Source: Cytophagaceae bacterium
GTDB lineage: Bacteria; Bacteroidota; Bacteroidia; Cytophagales; Cyclobacteriaceae
Direction: 5' to 3'
Assembly: GCA_006969745.1 (NCBI GenBank)
Contig: CP030886.1
Span: 2,391,234-2,455,233 of the forward strand
DNA: 64,000 nt
Shown one piece after another: positions 52,717 to 62,464 of this stretch. A program made the position numbers and the translations under genes. Position 1 is the first letter of the stretch; every line of letters begins with the position of its first letter. Under the pieces are notes generated by a model that was given only the letters and a program-made list of their open reading frames with translations, did not search any database and had not been told where the DNA came from.

Positions 52717-54693
52717 ATGCGAGTTATTCAATATCTTTTTTTGACCTTGTTTATTTTCAGCTGCTCACTCGAAAAGAGCATGAATAATGCTGAGTTCGAC
52801 GCTGTAATTTCTAAGCTCGGGGATACACCGGAGAAAAATTCACCAGAAGAAAATATCATGGTTGGAGATGCTTACCGCAAGTCAAACCGACTGATAGAAT
52901 CCATTCCATTTTACGAAGCTGCTATTAAAGAAGGAACTCCCGATGAAGCAGCCAATTTGTACTTGGCACAAGGATTAAAAGTCGAACAGAAATATGATGA
53001 AGCACAGAAAGTTCTAGATAATTATGTTCCCAGAGCAAGAGATCCAAAAATTAAGGCCCTTGCTGAGAAAGAGATTCAAAATCTGAGAAAGATCGATGAT
53101 CTCCACCAAGATCAAAGCTATTATCGAGTAAAAAACCTTCAGGAGATAAATACAGAGCGAGCTGAGTACTCCCCTGTATTTAGTCGCAACTTTTTATACT
53201 TTACTTCCAATCGAGACGTAGCAAAGATTTACCGAACCACAGGGACGCCATTTACGGATATTTATAGAGTTGCCTCAAAAGGAGCAAATGTTAATCTGAG
53301 CACTCTCAAACCACTTGATGGAATTATCAATCATGTTGATACCAATGAAGGCTCAGTCGCTATTTCGCCCGACGGCACATCTATGATTTTCGCCAAGGGG
53401 AACAACGGAAAAGCGAAAGGCTATAGCGAAGTGAATCTTTTTTTCACCAGATACAGAAACGGGAAATGGTCTGAACCGATACCACTCTCAATAAATGTAG
53501 CAGATGCCTGGGACTCAACCCCGGCGTTTTCTCCTGATGGCACCACGCTTTATTTTTCATCTACCAGACCCGGAGGATACGGCGGAGCAGATTTGTATCG
53601 GGCGAAAGTGAATCGCAGAGGAAGATGGGTAGATGTAAGAAACCTTGGACCTGAAATAAACAGTGCAGGAGATGATGTATTTCCATATGTCAGCGAAGAT
53701 GGCAGTTTATATTTTTCCTCTGATGGACATGCAGGCTTTGGTAAGCTTGATATGTTCAGGGCAGTAAGAGAAGGTGGACACGTGACAATTGAAAACCTTG
53801 GCAAGCCAATGAACTCTTCCGCCGACGATTTTGGACTCTATCAATTCAATCTTCAAAAAGGATTTTTTACTTCCAACAGAAGAGGAGGAAAAGGGGACGA
53901 TGATATTTACACTTTCATTAATGATGATCCGGATCTAAAAATAGTTAACTACTTCCTGTCAGGTACCACTGTCACAACTGATGACGCAGGTAAGGAAATC
54001 ATCCTTCCAAATACTAAAGTGTCTCTCACTACCGATAATGGAGAAGTCTTGGATGAAGCATTTACGAGCGCAGATGGAAAATTCAATTTTAGAGTATATC
54101 CGGAAGAGCACTATGATTTAATTGGAGAAAAAACAGATTATTTCACCGTTCGAAAGGACTTCACAACTATCGGGAAAACTGTAGATAAGACCACATTAAC
54201 AGAGTTTATAACCAATGTAAACTTTGAAACAAAGATCAAGATGGACCCAATTGTGTTGGAGAAAGCAATTGTGCTCGAGAACATCTATTACGACTTAGAC
54301 AAATACGACATTCGTCCCGATGCAGCGTTGGTTCTGGACAGCCTGGTGCAAATAATGAATGATAACCCGGAGATTTACATCGAACTGGGCTCACATACAG
54401 ATGATAGAGCACCAGATGATTATAACCTTCGGCTTTCATTACAAAGAGCCCAGTCAGCTGTTAGCTACATCATTAACAAGGGGGTAGAAGCTAAGCGAAT
54501 TACAGCGAAGGGCTATGGTGAGACACAGTTAATCATCAAAAATGCCCAAACCGAGGAAGCCCATCAGAGAAACAGGCGAACAGAGTTTAAAGTATTACGA
54601 TATAATCCACGAGATCGGAATGATGATCTGCCACCGGACGAACCTGTTGACGAATACGATCGATTCTTTAAGGATTCTGGCAATGGAAACTGA
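52717..54693 (+). CDS. PorE-like T9SS lipoprotein (TPR-propeller-OmpA)
   Basis: The 658-residue lipoprotein has a lipobox FSC at about residues 14-16. Its domain order is TPR-like helices (28-125), a PD40/WD40-type propeller (about 138-408, with SPDGTTLYFSSTRPGGYGGAD and YVSEDGSLYFSSDGHAGFGK), a carboxypeptidase regulatory-like domain (about 413-485) and an OmpA-like peptidoglycan-binding domain (about 520-635, LGSHTDDRAPDDYNLRLSLQ). This order is the one described for PorE of Porphyromonas, which anchors the secretion machine to peptidoglycan. Similar proteins also exist as SprF-linked OmpA paralogues, so PorE is likely but not proven. Confidence 0.83.
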   Translation: MRVIQYLFLTLFIFSCSLEKSMNNAEFDAVISKLGDTPEKNSPEENIMVGDAYRKSNRLIESIPFYEAAIKEGTPDEAANLYLAQGLKVEQKYDEAQKVLDNYVPRARDPKIKALAEKEIQNLRKIDDLHQDQSYYRVKNLQEINTERAEYSPVFSRNFLYFTSNRDVAKIYRTTGTPFTDIYRVASKGANVNLSTLKPLDGIINHVDTNEGSVAISPDGTSMIFAKGNNGKAKGYSEVNLFFTRYRNGKWSEPIPLSINVADAWDSTPAFSPDGTTLYFSSTRPGGYGGADLYRAKVNRRGRWVDVRNLGPEINSAGDDVFPYVSEDGSLYFSSDGHAGFGKLDMFRAVREGGHVTIENLGKPMNSSADDFGLYQFNLQKGFFTSNRRGGKGDDDIYTFINDDPDLKIVNYFLSGTTVTTDDAGKEIILPNTKVSLTTDNGEVLDEAFTSADGKFNFRVYPEEHYDLIGEKTDYFTVRKDFTTIGKTVDKTTLTEFITNVNFETKIKMDPIVLEKAIVLENIYYDLDKYDIRPDAALVLDSLVQIMNDNPEIYIELGSHTDDRAPDDYNLRLSLQRAQSAVSYIINKGVEAKRITAKGYGETQLIIKNAQTEEAHQRNRRTEFKVLRYNPRDRNDDLPPDEPVDEYDRFFKDSGNGN

Positions 54694-54723
54694 TAAAGCC
54701 TTTTCTTTGCAAACAAAAAAAGC

Positions 54724-55884
54724 ATGACTAACAGGTACGCTCAGCGAGGAGTCTCAGCTGACAAAGAGGATGTACATTCAGCAATTAAGAATATTGACAA
54801 AGGCCTATATCCGAAGGCTTTTTGCAAGATAGTAGAAGATATTTCCGGGGATCCAGAATATTGCACCATTATGCACGCTGATGGTGCAGGCACCAAGTCT
54901 TCGTTGGCATATCTCTACTGGAAGGAAACCGGTGATATAAGCGTCTGGAAAGGCATAGCCCAGGATGCCATTATAATGAACGTAGATGATCTACTTTGTG
55001 TAGGATCTACAGACAACATTCTACTCTCATCCACTATAGGAAGAAACAAAAACCTGATTCCTGGTGAAGTAATTTCTGAAATAATTAATGGTACCGAGGA
55101 GGTATTGCAAATGCTACGCGATAGTGGCATTAATATTAAATCGACTGGTGGTGAGACAGCTGATGTTGGCGACTTGGTCAAAACCATAATCGTTGATAGT
55201 ACTGTAACGGCACGCATGAAGCGAGCGGATGTGATTAATAATGAAAACATTCGGTCTGGAGACCTAATTGTTGGAATTGCTTCATATGGCCAAGCTACCT
55301 ATGAAAAGCAATACAATGGTGGGATGGGGAGCAATGGGCTCACTTCTGCACGACATGACGTATTTCATAAGATTTATGCTGAAAAATATCCTGAGTCATT
55401 CGATCAGGGCGTTCCGCAAGACCTGGTTTACAGTGGGTCCAAAAAAATAACTGACACTGTGCAAGGTGCGCCACTGGATGCAGGTAAACTAGTACTGTCA
55501 CCTACCAGAACTTATGGTCCTATCATTAAGTCTATACTTAGGGAGCTAAGATCTGAAATTCATGGGATGATTCATTGCAGTGGTGGAGCTCAAACAAAGA
55601 TTTTACATTTTGTAGACAATTTGCGTGTTATAAAGGATAACATGCTTCCTATACCACCACTATTTGAAATGATCCACGAGGAGAGCGGAACGGACTGGAA
55701 AGAAATGTACAAAGTGTTCAACATGGGCCACCGAATGGAAATCTATGCAGATGAAGAATCTGCCGATGAGATAGTGGAGATCGCTAGATCATTCAATGTT
55801 GACGCGCAGGTCATTGGCAGAGTCGAAGCATCAGAGAAGAAGGAGCTCATAATTCAATCTGAAAAAGGTGTTTTCAATTATTGA
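54724..55884 (+). CDS. purM: Phosphoribosylformylglycinamidine cyclo-ligase
   Basis: PurM (AIR synthetase) makes aminoimidazole ribonucleotide in purine synthesis. The 386-residue protein shows YAQRGVSADKEDVHSAIKNI at the N terminus, HADGAGTKSSLAYLYW near residue 58, IAQDAIIMNVDDLLCVG near 79, GGETADVGDLV near 141 and the C-terminal FNMGHRMEIY. The Bacteroidota form is longer than E. coli PurM (about 345). It begins 30 bases after the PorE-like stop. Confidence 0.9.
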   Translation: MTNRYAQRGVSADKEDVHSAIKNIDKGLYPKAFCKIVEDISGDPEYCTIMHADGAGTKSSLAYLYWKETGDISVWKGIAQDAIIMNVDDLLCVGSTDNILLSSTIGRNKNLIPGEVISEIINGTEEVLQMLRDSGINIKSTGGETADVGDLVKTIIVDSTVTARMKRADVINNENIRSGDLIVGIASYGQATYEKQYNGGMGSNGLTSARHDVFHKIYAEKYPESFDQGVPQDLVYSGSKKITDTVQGAPLDAGKLVLSPTRTYGPIIKSILRELRSEIHGMIHCSGGAQTKILHFVDNLRVIKDNMLPIPPLFEMIHEESGTDWKEMYKVFNMGHRMEIYADEESADEIVEIARSFNVDAQVIGRVEASEKKELIIQSEKGVFNY

Positions 55885-55973
55885 TGAATTTATTTCATCC
55901 AATTGATTATTTCTTGTAGCATTCATGCATTCACTAATTTCTTCGATTGTATTTTCTTTAACTAAAAAATGAA

Positions 55974-56552
55974 ATGAAGGAATGGTACGTCACATTGGAA
56001 GATCAGAAGATTGAACTGGTTCCAATCACTCCAGCACATATCACCCAAATGAGAAGCCTGAGCTCAGATTCTGATATCTGGACATGGTACACAGAGGACT
56101 TGACGGAACCAAATGATTTAGAAAGGTGGATGACGCAGCGATTGGAGGAGACTCAAAGAGGCTCAAAAATGACTTATTCAGTTTTTCTTAAAGAAACGAA
56201 CGAAATTGTTGGAGCCACTAGCTATGGTAATATCGACTGGGAAGAGCATGGAATTGAGATTGGCTGGACTTGGTTAGGTAAAAAATATATTGGTTCGGGT
56301 ATCAATAAGCATATGAAATTTTTGATGCTGAAGCATGCATTTGAGACAATGGAGATAGAGCGATTAGAGCTAAGGACAGATGAAGAAAACATCCGCTCGC
56401 GAAAGGCGATGGAAAAAATAGGAGCAAAGCACGATGGAACACTAAGAAGTCATCGTTCCACGCAAGGAGGGCGGAGGAGGAACACCGTAGTTTATAGCAT
56501 TATTAAGTCTGAGTGGGACCAATTAAAGGGCTCAATTTTTAAAGAATTCTAA
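55974..56552 (+). CDS. GNAT-family N-acetyltransferase
   Basis: The 192-residue protein has the GNAT fold of RimJ/RimL type. ELVPITPAHITQMRSL is at the N terminus, SVFLKETNEIVGATSYGNID near residue 65, and the acetyl-CoA region EIGWTWLGKKYIGSGINKHM near 92. The final ERLELRTDEENIRSRKAMEK segment is the conserved ExLEAxVxxxNxxSxxxxEK-type motif. The substrate could be a protein N terminus or a small amine and cannot be chosen. The stop overlaps the DUF456 start by 1 base. Confidence 0.92.
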   Translation: MKEWYVTLEDQKIELVPITPAHITQMRSLSSDSDIWTWYTEDLTEPNDLERWMTQRLEETQRGSKMTYSVFLKETNEIVGATSYGNIDWEEHGIEIGWTWLGKKYIGSGINKHMKFLMLKHAFETMEIERLELRTDEENIRSRKAMEKIGAKHDGTLRSHRSTQGGRRRNTVVYSIIKSEWDQLKGSIFKEF

Positions 56553-57064
56553 TGGAAATAATCCTGATCATACTCTGTTTGCTGCTCATTGCCGGAGGTA
56601 TTATTTTTTCAATTCTTCCACCATTGCCTGGGCCAGTTTTGACATATGGGGCATTGATATGTGCTCACACTGTTTCTGATGATACGCAATTCAGTACCAC
56701 TTCCTTTATTGTTTGGGGCATAGTCGGTATCATTATAACTGTTGCAGATTACTTTCTTCCGGTTGCCGCTACCAAGAAATTTGGAGGAACCAAAGCTGGA
56801 GTGATTGGAGGAATGATTGGAATGGTTGCAGGGGTTTTATTACCAATTCCATTTGGGGTCATACTTGGACCATTGTTAGGAGCTATTATAGGAGATCTTT
56901 ATGGTGGAAATCGGATTCGATGTGCTTTTAAATCAGGTTTTGGCTCATTTTTGGGTTTTCTCTTAGCCACATCGTTAAAGTTGCTTTACTCCATCATCCT
57001 GGGTGGAGTGATTGCCTGGAAGGTTGGAGGCTTTACAGTAAAGTCGATTATGGAGATGTTTTAA
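56552..57064 (+). CDS. DUF456 membrane protein
   Basis: The 170-residue protein has three to four glycine-rich hydrophobic segments with the pattern IIFSILPPLPGPVLTYGALI at the N terminus and GVIGGMIGMVAGVLLPIPFGVILGPLLGAIIGDL near the middle, which is typical of DUF456. No function is established for the family. It overlaps the acetyltransferase by 1 base and the convergent prenyltransferase by 4. Confidence 0.88.
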   Translation: MEIILIILCLLLIAGGIIFSILPPLPGPVLTYGALICAHTVSDDTQFSTTSFIVWGIVGIIITVADYFLPVAATKKFGGTKAGVIGGMIGMVAGVLLPIPFGVILGPLLGAIIGDLYGGNRIRCAFKSGFGSFLGFLLATSLKLLYSIILGGVIAWKVGGFTVKSIMEMF

Positions 57065-57912
57065 ATAAGGACCATGCTGATTAGTCCGGCAAGGATCAAC
57101 ACATCTATATAAACTTTTATTGTTTTGAAGTCGCTCATTTTGTCAGCACGAGCCAATCTAAATGCCATCCAGAAAACAAAAATCAGCACTGCAAAAAAGA
57201 AATACCTGACGTGCCAGTTGGGGATTGATAACAAGTAAAAAGTGAGCATCCCAACTCCGGCAATTCCAGCCAGATAAATAGCCAGCTTTGCACCTCTGAT
57301 TCCCCAAACGATCGGAATACTTTGAATGCCAAATTGCACCTCGCCTTTTGCGCTTATGATGTCTTTTATACTCTCTCGGATGAACAGGGTCACGCATCCA
57401 AACAAAGCATAGGCAATTACCAAAAGACTAAATTCTTTGAAGTAAACCATTACCAACAGCAGTGTAAGACTTGCAAGAAATGCAATTGTAAGTGTCCCAA
57501 GCAGCAACCACCTCCTAATTATCACACTATATGTCCATAGTGCTCCAGAAGAAAAGATATGAATGGCGCCTATTGCAGGATCAATAAAGAAACCAATTCC
57601 AATGCCTGAAAAAGTAAGAACAAGATGAGCGAATAAAGCTAACCTTCTTCTAAACGAAGTTCCCACGATCACTTTGGCAGGACGGTTGATCATATCAATT
57701 TTTTGATCAAAGTAATCGTTGATGATATACCCAGCCGCGCCAATCATACCGGTGCTGAATATAAATAGCAGAAAACTCGGATTGATTAATATATCAATCG
57801 GTTTATTTAATAAATAGTATGCAGTAATGAATTGAGTTAATCCAATAATGAATAAGTTGGGGATTCTACTGGCACTTAAAAATCCGGCGGTATTCCTGGT
57901 AATGAAGTTCAC
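57061..57912 (-). CDS. UbiA-family prenyltransferase
   Basis: The 283-residue membrane enzyme transfers a prenyl group to an aromatic or glycerol-phosphate acceptor. The Asp-rich motif NDYFDQKIDMINRPAK near residue 65 is intact, and a second loop has SIKDIISAKGEVQFG near 185. It has about eight helices. The form is close to the geranylgeranylglycerol-phosphate transferase-like branch, but the actual acceptor is not shown. It follows the DUF2520 gene with a 4-base overlap at the end of the ccm run. Confidence 0.9.
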   Translation of the reverse strand: MNFITRNTAGFLSASRIPNLFIIGLTQFITAYYLLNKPIDILINPSFLLFIFSTGMIGAAGYIINDYFDQKIDMINRPAKVIVGTSFRRRLALFAHLVLTFSGIGIGFFIDPAIGAIHIFSSGALWTYSVIIRRWLLLGTLTIAFLASLTLLLVMVYFKEFSLLVIAYALFGCVTLFIRESIKDIISAKGEVQFGIQSIPIVWGIRGAKLAIYLAGIAGVGMLTFYLLSIPNWHVRYFFFAVLIFVFWMAFRLARADKMSDFKTIKVYIDVLILAGLISMVLI

Positions 57913-58634
57913 TTGCTTTCACGAATACTATCAGAAATGATCTGATACATACTTCTTAGTTTCTCATCTTTGAGCATTTCCAAGTGTGTATTTATTGTTT
58001 CGTCATCATCCCTCATTGCAGGTCCCGTTTGCGATTGCGAAGGGTTTAAATCAATTGCTTTTTTCAGGGTTTCTTCTACCAGCGGCTGGATGTCCTGAAA
58101 AGTCATATCCAACTCAGAAAGCAGTTTCTCTGATAGATGAAACATGTGATTACTGAAATTACAAGCAAAAACAGCGGCAAGATGCAATTTTGATCGATTG
58201 GTTGAAGTCAACAATCTGACATCATTGCTAAAACTCCGAACGAATGTAAATATTTCTCTTTCTCCATCATCTGAACCTTCTACAAAAACAGGAAAGGATG
58301 TAAAATCAATTTCTTTCGTTTTACTGAACGTTTGTAGCGGATACATTACTCCATGTTTCGGATGCTTATCCAGATCTGCAATTGGATTTGAACCAGAGGT
58401 GTGAAGTACAATAGCTTCAGAAACAGCAATTTCATCAGAGACTGCTTTTATTCGATCATCCGGAACACTAAGAATGATTATTTCAAATGAATCAGGATCA
58501 AGTTGATCCAATGGAAGGACAAATTCTTCCGAAGGATTGCGCGAAAATATTGTTACCTCATGGCGTTTGGAGGAAATACGATTGGCTAAATGATAGCCTA
58601 CATTTCCATACCCAATGATTGCTACCTTGCTCAT
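57909..58634 (-). CDS. Rossmann-fold/DUF2520 NADP-binding protein
   Basis: The 241-residue protein has an N-terminal Rossmann loop (IIGYGNVGYHLANRI), a strand-rich segment with HTSGSNPIADL near 85 and a C-terminal helical DUF2520 domain (KLHLAAVFACNFSNHMF near 152). The family is thought to be an NADP-dependent oxidoreductase of F420-reductase type, but the substrate is unknown. It begins 37 bases after the ccmF stop and overlaps the next gene by 4. Confidence 0.88.
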   Translation of the reverse strand: MSKVAIIGYGNVGYHLANRISSKRHEVTIFSRNPSEEFVLPLDQLDPDSFEIIILSVPDDRIKAVSDEIAVSEAIVLHTSGSNPIADLDKHPKHGVMYPLQTFSKTKEIDFTSFPVFVEGSDDGEREIFTFVRSFSNDVRLLTSTNRSKLHLAAVFACNFSNHMFHLSEKLLSELDMTFQDIQPLVEETLKKAIDLNPSQSQTGPAMRDDDETINTHLEMLKDEKLRSMYQIISDSIRESK

Positions 58635-58671
58635 CTAGTAAAAATAGAAGATAAAAGCTCAAAATGGCAAT

Positions 58672-61161
58672 TTATGCCTCTACTCCTTTATTTCTCATTT
58701 TTACAAATTCAAGATATCGCCTGCGTATTGCCACAATAAACCCAATTACGAGAAGGAATGTACCAAGCCACAACAGATTGATCCATGGCTTTTTCACAGC
58801 CTCCATAATAATCCAATCTTTCTGCGTAGTTTGATATGCAAGGATCACTGCGTTTTCTTGTGGAATAATATTTTGAATGGAGATTCTAAATGCCAGATCA
58901 TTCACCTGATCATCAATTCTGCCTACGTATTCCTGATCACGAATTACAAAAATTGGCTCTGCACTGTAATTGGAGAACTCGCCTTGCACATTGATTAATG
59001 CTTTCACTGCTACATCACCAGACGATAATGGTGTGCCATCAATTTCGGAAATAGGCTGCATTCCCTCCAGGGTGGCTACATAATCATTCACGAAAAACTG
59101 CTCACCCATTTTTACTTTAATTTCTTTTGGCTCGCTCCATTCTGGCTCCTGATCTGGGTCAGGAAAAGTCCGAACATGTGTATACATATCTGCACCAAGC
59201 TTGCGCTTAATATCTGGAGAATAGACAATCATGTCCATGGACTTATTTATTTGTACTCTTGGAAAGAGTGTGAACTGCTTACCTGCTTCGGTATGGTACT
59301 CCACTTCGAAGTAGCTGTTTTCGGGGCTGATCAGCGTCAATGTATCCGAAGATGCAATTTTTATGACTTTTAATGGATCATTAGTTGGAGCTAGTTCATT
59401 CTGATCAACATATCCTTCTTCCCGAGTCTCTTTTCTTACCCCTCGATATATCATCGAGTATTCCTTCATTTGTCGTGGCTCATTGATGAAAAGAAGGAGA
59501 TTGTCTCTGTTTACTTCCTCTGGAAATTCACTGCTCCATACCATCGATGTATAATTGGTTGAAAGTATAGATGAGTACCCACTGGAAAATAATATACCAA
59601 CAAGCATTAAAGCGATTCCAATATGTGTGATTGACCCACCGGAAAGCTTGATATTGGATTTGGCCACACCAATAAAAATCTTAACATTGGCACTAATCGA
59701 GTAGACACAGGATACCAGCAGGATTACATAATATGGCTCGGTTATTTTACCAATTACGATGATCAATCCAGACACGATCAATGAGATAATGAATGGGGTT
59801 CTCAGCTCTTCCATGAGCTTTTTGCCATCCATTTTTTTCCACCAAAAAAACTGCCCGGTTCCCGAAAGTATGGCGAGAAAAACAGAAAGAATTAGTTGAG
59901 GGAGGGAGTAAGCATCATAAATGTCAGTTGGGGGAGCAAGACTTAAATCAAGCCCAAACAAACCGGCTACCTGATTATAAACTGGCATTGAGGTGTAAAG
60001 CAGAACCTGAAAGGCCATTAAGCATAAAATTGCCGCCCCCATGAAAATCCAGAATTCACGAGAATATGTAGAAGTTTCTTCTTTTGTCGCGGGTATATCT
60101 TTCCAGCGTTTTGCAATAAAAAATACTGAAAGGATAATGAAAGCGATTAAGTAGATGAGTAGCTGGCCTGAGAGCCCAAGATCTGTAAATGAGTGGACAG
60201 ATGAATTGCCCAAGATGCCACTTCGTGTTAGGAAAGTAGCATAGAGTATCAATAGGAAAGAAGCAACCACCAGAATCATCGAAAGCTTTAAGGCAGAACC
60301 GCTTTTCTTATAGGCAATCATCACATGAATTGCGGCAACCAGCACAAGCCATGGAACATAAATCGCATTCTCCACGGGATCCCAGTTCCAATATCCTCCA
60401 AAGTTCAGGGTTTCGTAGGCCCAGTAGGCTCCCATCAATATACCTACACCTAGAATCATCGCTGAAAACTGAGCCCAAGGAAGTGCAGGCCTGATCCATT
60501 CTTTGCTTTTCCCTATAATAAGTCCACCGATACAGTAAGCAAATGGTATAACGGTGGTTGCAAAACCCAAGAATAAAGTGGGAGGATGTATCACCATCCA
60601 GTAATTCTGAAGCAGTGGATTTAATCCATTTCCATCTTCAGGGATAAAATTCGGATTGGTTTTGAAGATCGGTGCATCAATTACTTCTCTAAGAAGCATG
60701 AAAGGAGAGCTGCCCAATTTCACATCGAAAACAACAACACCCAGAATCATTGAGGCGAGAAAAACCTGAGTTAATGCCACAACAAACATGACTGGAGATT
60801 TCCAGAACTTATTGGTATTTATCAGGATGATTCCAAGCACTGCATTCCAGAAAATCCAAAGCAGGAAGGAGCCTTCCTGTCCCTCCCAGAAGCAGGATAT
60901 CTGGTAATAAACAGGCAGAATTTTTGAGCTGTGGCTAAAGACATAATGATACTCGAAGTAGTGATTGGTAATCAAGTAAAACAGCGTTCCTATAATTCCT
61001 AAAACCGTAAGGGCATGGACGTAGAATATTTTTGTACCAAAATCTGTCCACGCCTCGTCTTGATTTCTCCCTCTGAAATAAGCATAGGCAGAAAGTAAGC
61101 TTGTAACGAATGCAATTATGACTAACGCATGACCTAGCTGTCCTTCAAAATAATGTATCAT
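58672..61161 (-). CDS. ccmF: Cytochrome c heme lyase subunit CcmF
   Basis: CcmF brings heme to apocytochrome c in system I maturation. The 829-residue protein has about fourteen membrane segments. The WWD signature GGYWNWDPVENAIYVPWL lies near residue 257, the VIHPPTLFLGF histidine motif near 190, and a large periplasmic domain lies near residues 560-795, followed by a last helix. Histidines for heme binding are present. It follows ccmE by 25 bases. Confidence 0.94.
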   Translation of the reverse strand: MIHYFEGQLGHALVIIAFVTSLLSAYAYFRGRNQDEAWTDFGTKIFYVHALTVLGIIGTLFYLITNHYFEYHYVFSHSSKILPVYYQISCFWEGQEGSFLLWIFWNAVLGIILINTNKFWKSPVMFVVALTQVFLASMILGVVVFDVKLGSSPFMLLREVIDAPIFKTNPNFIPEDGNGLNPLLQNYWMVIHPPTLFLGFATTVIPFAYCIGGLIIGKSKEWIRPALPWAQFSAMILGVGILMGAYWAYETLNFGGYWNWDPVENAIYVPWLVLVAAIHVMIAYKKSGSALKLSMILVVASFLLILYATFLTRSGILGNSSVHSFTDLGLSGQLLIYLIAFIILSVFFIAKRWKDIPATKEETSTYSREFWIFMGAAILCLMAFQVLLYTSMPVYNQVAGLFGLDLSLAPPTDIYDAYSLPQLILSVFLAILSGTGQFFWWKKMDGKKLMEELRTPFIISLIVSGLIIVIGKITEPYYVILLVSCVYSISANVKIFIGVAKSNIKLSGGSITHIGIALMLVGILFSSGYSSILSTNYTSMVWSSEFPEEVNRDNLLLFINEPRQMKEYSMIYRGVRKETREEGYVDQNELAPTNDPLKVIKIASSDTLTLISPENSYFEVEYHTEAGKQFTLFPRVQINKSMDMIVYSPDIKRKLGADMYTHVRTFPDPDQEPEWSEPKEIKVKMGEQFFVNDYVATLEGMQPISEIDGTPLSSGDVAVKALINVQGEFSNYSAEPIFVIRDQEYVGRIDDQVNDLAFRISIQNIIPQENAVILAYQTTQKDWIIMEAVKKPWINLLWLGTFLLVIGFIVAIRRRYLEFVKMRNKGVEA

Positions 61162-61186
61162 ATGCTGGCTGATTTAGCCGTGGGTT

Positions 61187-61594
61187 TTAACTGGTGAATT
61201 CTGGGTCCTCCTGATATTTGGAAGGACACTTAAGCAATATTTTTTCGGCAACAAATTTATCACCTTGATAAGCACCAACGATTACAACTTGTTCCGATCG
61301 AGTAAAGTCAGTAGGTATTGGCTGAGCAAAAAGAACCTGCTGCTTCAATCCATTTTCATCTATCATCTCAAACTTGAATGATAGCTTGTCCGGACTTTCT
61401 ACAATTCCAACTACTTCTCCTGAAGCTGTTTTAGGCAATTCACCCACCACATGGATACTTTTCTTAAAGCCTTTTTCTGAAAGCACTTTCGCTTCATCAA
61501 AAGATACGTAACTGCTCGCATCTCCGGTCATCGAAATAATCATTGTAATTGCAATTGCTATGATTACAATGGCGCCTATGTATTGCTTCTTCAT
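61187..61594 (-). CDS. ccmE: Heme chaperone CcmE, CxxxY variant
   Basis: CcmE carries heme from CcmC to CcmF. The 135-residue protein has an N-terminal membrane anchor (residues 5-22) and an OB-fold domain. The usual heme-attaching histidine motif HxxxY is replaced by CPSKY (Cys123 to Tyr127) near the C terminus. This cysteine form is known from a subset of bacteria and archaea. The rest, including VGIVESPDKLSFKFEMID and EQVVIVGAYQGDKFVA, fits CcmE. It overlaps the ccmD-like gene by 4 bases. Confidence 0.93.
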   Translation of the reverse strand: MKKQYIGAIVIIAIAITMIISMTGDASSYVSFDEAKVLSEKGFKKSIHVVGELPKTASGEVVGIVESPDKLSFKFEMIDENGLKQQVLFAQPIPTDFTRSEQVVIVGAYQGDKFVAEKILLKCPSKYQEDPEFTS

Positions 61595-61797
61595 TTCTCT
61601 TCAATTTCTTTTTCTAAACGCTTTGCCCGCTTATCCAGTTTGAACATTAAGAAGAAAAATCCAGCAAGGATCACAAGTATGATCGCTATAACGACATAGA
61701 TTTTTCCTTCTCCTCGAAAATCATCTGCCATTTCAACCTGTGCAGGGGCAAGTTGAGTTCCTATCAACATTATGATTCCTAAAATATATTTAAGCAT
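61591..61797 (-). CDS. CcmD-like small membrane protein
   Basis: The 68-residue protein has an N-terminal hydrophobic start (MLKYILGIIMLIGTQLAPAQ), a second membrane helix (IYVVIAIILVILAGFFFLMF, about 33-52) and a basic, charged tail (KLDKRAKRLEKEIEEK). Size, topology and the position between ccmC and ccmE identify it as the CcmD equivalent, which stabilises the CcmC-CcmE complex. Sequence similarity to CcmD is weak as usual. It overlaps both neighbours (8 and 4 bases). Confidence 0.82.
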   Translation of the reverse strand: MLKYILGIIMLIGTQLAPAQVEMADDFRGEGKIYVVIAIILVILAGFFFLMFKLDKRAKRLEKEIEEK

Positions 61798-62464
61798 CTT
61801 CTAATTTTTGTTTTGATAATGAAAGCCTGGTCGCGATGGTAGCCATCCAAAATCCCAGCAGAGTCCAGCCTATTACAGCAAAGTAAAACACCTTGCGAAG
61901 ATTGCTGTCCAGATCATATGCATTGAATCCCGGATTACCTCCATTTCCCGGATGAAGACTGTCTGACATCCGCGGCAAAATGAATAAAAGAGGGATCATG
62001 AGAAAGAATGCGAATATGTTGAACACCGCTGAAATGCGATTTCTTTGTTGCTCGTCTTGTATAGAACTTCGGAGTACGAAATAGGCAAGATAAATTAGCA
62101 ATGAGATTGCGGAGGCATTTTGCTTAGGATCATTACTCCAGGGTTCTCCCCATGTGTAATTAGCCCAAATCATTCCGGTCACAATGCCTAGGACACCAAA
62201 TGCGATGCCCATATTGGCAAGTTGAACACTATAAGTGTCGTATTTGATATTTCCACCGCTCAAATGCTTAACGGCGTAAATAACCGAACCGAGAAAGAGT
62301 AATATCATTCCAAACCACATTGGTACATGGAAATGAAGTGTCCTGATGGTCTCATTGAGTATAGGTAGTTTAGGGACAGGGAGAAGCAAGCCCCCGATCA
62401 CAGTATAGGTCAAGAGCACTACGCACAACCATTTCCACCAGTCAGTTTTCAGTAAATAGCCCAT
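61790..62464 (-). CDS. ccmC: Heme-handling protein CcmC/CcsA
   Basis: CcmC attaches heme to CcmE. The 224-residue protein has six membrane helices. The WWD-type segment WANYTWGEPWSNDPKQNAS lies near 105-123, and histidine-bearing loops include TLHFHVPMWFGM near residue 43 and DSLHPG near 169. ATG 62464 gives MGYLLKTDWWKWL. The in-frame GTG one codon earlier is less likely. It overlaps the ccmB stop by one base. Confidence 0.92.
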   Translation of the reverse strand: MGYLLKTDWWKWLCVVLLTYTVIGGLLLPVPKLPILNETIRTLHFHVPMWFGMILLFLGSVIYAVKHLSGGNIKYDTYSVQLANMGIAFGVLGIVTGMIWANYTWGEPWSNDPKQNASAISLLIYLAYFVLRSSIQDEQQRNRISAVFNIFAFFLMIPLLFILPRMSDSLHPGNGGNPGFNAYDLDSNLRKVFYFAVIGWTLLGFWMATIATRLSLSKQKLEDA

